Positions 61,554 to 64,000 of a DNA stretch of 64,000 bases are shown here, in pieces. How positions within the stretch are numbered: position 1 is the stretch's first letter; each line of letters starts with the position of its first letter. The DNA comes from DASXAI01 sp963728985. GTDB lineage: Bacteria > Actinomycetota > Acidimicrobiia > Acidimicrobiales > Ilumatobacteraceae. Under the pieces are notes generated by a model, which saw only the letters and a list, made by a program, of their open reading frames with translations, had not been told where the DNA came from and searched no databases. The stretch spans positions 186,001 through 250,000 of the forward strand of contig CAVSME010000008.1 in assembly GCA_963728985.1 (NCBI GenBank), read 5' to 3'. A program made the position numbers and the translations under genes.

Positions 61554-62722
61554 CACTCCTCGATGCCGTCGGTCATGCCTTGGCGCTCGCCGGTGCGATG
61601 ACCTGGTCGATCCTGTGGGCACTGATCTTCGGCTTCACCTTGTCGGCCATCATCCAGGCCGTCGTGCGTCGCCAGACGATCACCCGAATGCTCGGCGACG
61701 ACCGCCCCAAGACGCTCGCGGCTGCAACCGGACTTGGCGCTGCAAGCTCGTCGTGCTCATACGCAGCCGTCGCACTGGCTCGCTCGTTGTTCCGCAAGGG
61801 CGCCAGCTTCACGTCGGCCATGGCTTTCGAGATTGCCAGTACAAACCTTGTGCTCGAACTCGGCATCATTCTGGCCCTGCTCCTTGGCTGGCAGTTCACG
61901 CTGGCCGAGTACATCGGCGGTCCGGTCATGATCATCTTCATCGCCGTGCTGTTCCGAGTCTTCCTGCGCCAACGCCTCGTCGCGGATGCACTGCGTCAAG
62001 CCAACGAGGGGCGGGCAGGCTCGATGGAAGGTCACGCTGCCATGGACATGAGCATCCAACGCGATGGCCGCTTCTGGCGACGGCTCGGATCGCCCGACGG
62101 CTACACCTCGGTCTCGCACATCTTCGTCATGGAATGGGCCGCCGTGATCCGGGACATTGTTATCGGCTTGCTGATCGCTGGTGCAGTCGGAGCTTGGGTG
62201 CCGAACAGCTTCTGGCAGTCACTCTTCCTGACGGATCATGCCTTCTGGGCCAAGGTCTGGGGTCCAATCATTGGCCCGATCGTCGCCATCTTGAGCTTTG
62301 TCTGCTCGATCGGCAACGTCCCGCTAGCCGGTGTTCTCTGGAACGGCGGAATCAGCTTTGGCGGCGTGGTCAGCTTCATGTTCGCTGACCTGATCATTTT
62401 GCCGATCATCGTCATCTACGCCAAGTACTACGGCTGGAAAATGGCGCTCTTCATCACCGGTACCTTCTACGTCGCCATGGTGCTGGCCGGCTATGTCATC
62501 GAAATACTCTTCGAGGCGCTCGGTCTCACCCCAACGGAACGAAATGCCAAGGTCGTCGATGCCAGCATCAGCTGGAACTACACAACCTTCCTGAATATCG
62601 CCTTCCTACTGCTGGCCGCTGCCTTGGTGCTGCGCTTCTTCCGCACCGGCGGCAGCCCGATGCTCAAGATGATGGGCGGCTCACCTGAGACTGAAGCGAC
62701 CCACGATCACGTCCACACCTGA
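61550..62722 (+). CDS. YraQ/ArsP-type permease, 390 aa
   Basis: Membrane permease of the DUF318/ArsP family with about eight to ten segments. The family markers are GAASSSCSYAAVALARSLF in the first half and VCSIGNVPLAGVLWNGGI in the second, each with a conserved Cys. ArsP-type members export methylarsenite and organoarsenicals; others have unknown cargo. It ends with His-rich HDHVHT. It is co-translated with the ArsR gene, so it is metal or metalloid inducible. I name no specific substrate. Confidence 0.85.
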   Translation: MTLLDAVGHALALAGAMTWSILWALIFGFTLSAIIQAVVRRQTITRMLGDDRPKTLAAATGLGAASSSCSYAAVALARSLFRKGASFTSAMAFEIASTNLVLELGIILALLLGWQFTLAEYIGGPVMIIFIAVLFRVFLRQRLVADALRQANEGRAGSMEGHAAMDMSIQRDGRFWRRLGSPDGYTSVSHIFVMEWAAVIRDIVIGLLIAGAVGAWVPNSFWQSLFLTDHAFWAKVWGPIIGPIVAILSFVCSIGNVPLAGVLWNGGISFGGVVSFMFADLIILPIIVIYAKYYGWKMALFITGTFYVAMVLAGYVIEILFEALGLTPTERNAKVVDASISWNYTTFLNIAFLLLAAALVLRFFRTGGSPMLKMMGGSPETEATHDHVHT

Positions 62723-62944
62723 GCCGGACCCAGTCCCCATAACTGTCATGACACTCTGGTCGGTCTCATCTGCCCACAGTTTGCTGGTGCAAGAGCAAAC
62801 GATCCAAACACTCCTCCGGTACTCAAACCCTGCTAACGGATGTCGCAAGCCATCACTGTGTCTATTGTCAAACGAACGAGTCCGTCCGATCGGACAGGCT
62901 GGCCCTCTGGTGCCGAGTTCGTGTTTGCGAACGTATGTCCGCTC

Positions 62945-62992
62945 TGGTGGGCGCGGAGGGACTCGAACCCCCGGCATCTGCCTTGTAAGGGC
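62945..62992 (-). tRNA. 3' half of tRNA-Val(UAC), probable att site of an integrative element
   Basis: On the minus strand the anticodon loop CTTACAA (anticodon TAC), the variable region, the T-arm GGGGGTTCGAGTCCCTC and the acceptor end CGCGCCCACCA are perfect tRNA sequence. The 5' half is absent: no D-arm and no acceptor 5' strand GGGCGCG lie within 100 bp on the expected side. Such tRNA 3'-half duplications arise when an integrase recombines at a tRNA gene. It would not be a working tRNA. Confidence 0.75.
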
Positions 62993-63507
62993 GATATCGA
63001 CGATTCCTGACGCTGGCGGTTCGCACGAACAGCCAAGTCAGACGTCCATTCCGTGGTAGGCGATGTTGTTTCGTACCGGTGTGTTTTGAAGCATTCGCGG
63101 GTTTTTCGCGGGGCGGGTTCCCAGGCCATTGAGCATTGTGGGACCCAGCGCGCCCACCGCCGGGACCCGAAGGTGGGATTCGGATAGGGTCTAGTCGGAG
63201 ACACCAAACGTCCCCGATGCGAGAGCCTCCGCCAGAAGGAGACCACGACCGGAGCCGCTCGACCGCGTTGTGCCGGTGTTCCGCGGCTGGCTCGCCCAAG
63301 CAACAACGGCGATGGAAGCCGCCAGGGGGTTAGCCGTTTCCGACGTCAGCCACGAGTCCATCAGACGCGCCCGTGGCATACCTTGCACTGGCCTTCGAGT
63401 GCAATCAGCAGGTGGCGTGTTGTCGTCCCAGCGGGTGCCGGCATCCGGCACGGATGCAGGTCGTGGCCGACTGCGTCGGGGTACGCGCAGTGATGACGTC
63501 GGCGGGC
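62993..63507. other. Non-coding or unrecognised stretch
   Basis: About 515 bp between the tRNA remnant and the tatA-like gene. A minus-strand frame at 63191-63511 is open for 106 codons but resembles no family I know and overlaps the tatA-like stop. A GC-rich 20-mer near 63097-63117 repeats one at 56171-56190. I see no promoter or RNA that I can name. Confidence 0.4.
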
Positions 63508-63834
63508 TCATTCATTCGGATCAGGTCGGTTGGCTCCTCTTTGCGAGGGCTCGTCGTCCTTCAGTCGTTTGCGGACCTCGTCCTCTTTGGCCTGCAGGAG
63601 GGCATCGAGCTCCGCTTGGGACAGAACGACCGTGTCTGATGGCTGCGAGGGCGCGGCCGGACCCTCCGGGCGAGCGTCCGGCTCAGCGCTCTCATGAATG
63701 CCCTTTTGGAACTCTCGCTGAGCCTGCCCCAGCGAGCGTGCCAGCTTGGGCAACTGGGAACCGCCGAAGACGAGCAGCACCACGACCAAGACAATCATGA
63801 GCTCCGGGCCTTCGATGAAGGCGACCACGTTCAT
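63508..63834 (-). CDS. tatA: TatA/TatB-like protein translocase subunit, 108 aa
   Basis: Sec-independent twin-arginine translocase component. A short membrane helix (GPELMIVLVVVLLVFGGSQL) is followed by the hinge and amphipathic helix PKLARSLGQAQREFQKGIHE, the TatA signature. The tail is acidic and Pro-rich, with a possible coiled helix (SQAELDALLQAKEDEVRKRL). The start is ATG 63834 (MNVVAFIEGPEL). No tatC is in the window. It may be the regular tatA of the host, outside the acquired island, or an extra copy. Confidence 0.85.
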   Translation of the reverse strand: MNVVAFIEGPELMIVLVVVLLVFGGSQLPKLARSLGQAQREFQKGIHESAEPDARPEGPAAPSQPSDTVVLSQAELDALLQAKEDEVRKRLKDDEPSQRGANRPDPNE

Positions 63835-64000
63835 GAAGCCCGTCGCCTTCCCGAGTGAGAGTCTCCGGCCGATTGCCCGATGCGTTGAAGCATGTGCACC
63901 TCCGTGCAGTCGTGATCCTGCCGACCAGACTTCCCGGCACACCGCTTGCGAGGATAGCGGCCGCTGACACGGGTCGCTGCGTTCCGACCGTCATCCGCCG

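Noticed and set aside
62890..63306. Protein containing SPLQGRCRGFESLRAHQ on the minus strand
   Set aside because: This is translated tRNA sequence, a familiar false protein; the DNA is a tRNA-Val fragment.
63191..63511. 106-codon minus-strand frame before the tatA-like gene
   Set aside because: No family likeness, low-complexity N-terminus and overlap with the tatA-like stop; listed only as an unrecognised stretch.

Overview
The window is about 64 kb of GC-rich DNA. The gene content fits a free-living actinobacterium: several acyl-CoA dehydrogenases, tandem Baeyer-Villiger monooxygenases, a DUF849 enzyme, DinB/mycothiol-transferase-like proteins, a large sigma factor of the TIGR02960 type and an LPXTG-type wall protein. 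Acidimicrobiia is my best guess, but this rests on gene content only and no marker gene was seen. GTG starts and ATGA/GTGA overlaps are frequent.

Layout. (1) 1-22.3 kb is metabolic: a GH15 glycosidase cut by the left edge, a decayed enoyl-CoA hydratase, DUF849, quinone oxidoreductase, two acyl-CoA dehydrogenases separated by an IS982-type transposase stub, an ECF sigma factor, a STAS protein with two fluoride channels (one frameshifted), two divergent Baeyer-Villiger monooxygenases, an N-acyl-D-amino-acid deacylase-like amidohydrolase, a phytanoyl-CoA dioxygenase, an XRE regulator divergent from a SnoaL-like gene across a perfect palindrome, YihY and a UbiB kinase. (2) 22.3-33 kb has a large LPXTG repeat protein and a formate dehydrogenase operon (alpha, FeS and NrfD subunits). 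The alpha subunit is read through an in-frame UGA as selenocysteine, with a bSECIS-like hairpin behind it. Upstream lie a wrecked molybdenum-hydroxylase operon and a frameshifted SDR gene. (3) 33-37.7 kb has a glyoxalase-fold protein, an acyl-CoA dehydrogenase, two TauD/TfdA dioxygenases and a methyltransferase.

(4) 37.7-56 kb is a sulfur island: thiol dioxygenase, four-domain rhodanese, TauE exporter, two persulfide dioxygenase-rhodanese fusions, a sulfide:quinone oxidoreductase-like protein, TusE/DsrC, DsrE2, an MMPL transporter, a CstR-like CsoR-family repressor, a GntR/UTRA regulator fused in frame to a FeS-NrfD module, a molybdopterin oxidoreductase, thioredoxin and DUF302. Palindromes of the form ATACCC-N4-GGGTAT lie in front of four transcription units, including cstR itself. 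The genes could take H2S through sulfane sulfur and persulfide to sulfite, then to sulfate through a SoeABC-like quinone-linked complex. No dsrAB or sox genes are present.

(5) 56-63 kb looks horizontally acquired. It has recombinase-type HTH scraps, an IS21 remnant with its multiple end repeats, two cation diffusion facilitators, two ArsR regulators, a SHOCT protein, a cupredoxin, a YraQ/ArsP-type permease, and the 3' half of a tRNA-Val gene that resembles an integration site. A tatA-like gene lies at the right edge. A structured repeat occurs three times (2.3, 10.9 and 33.4 kb). Several frameshifted or truncated genes are either real decay or assembly errors, which the sequence alone cannot decide.
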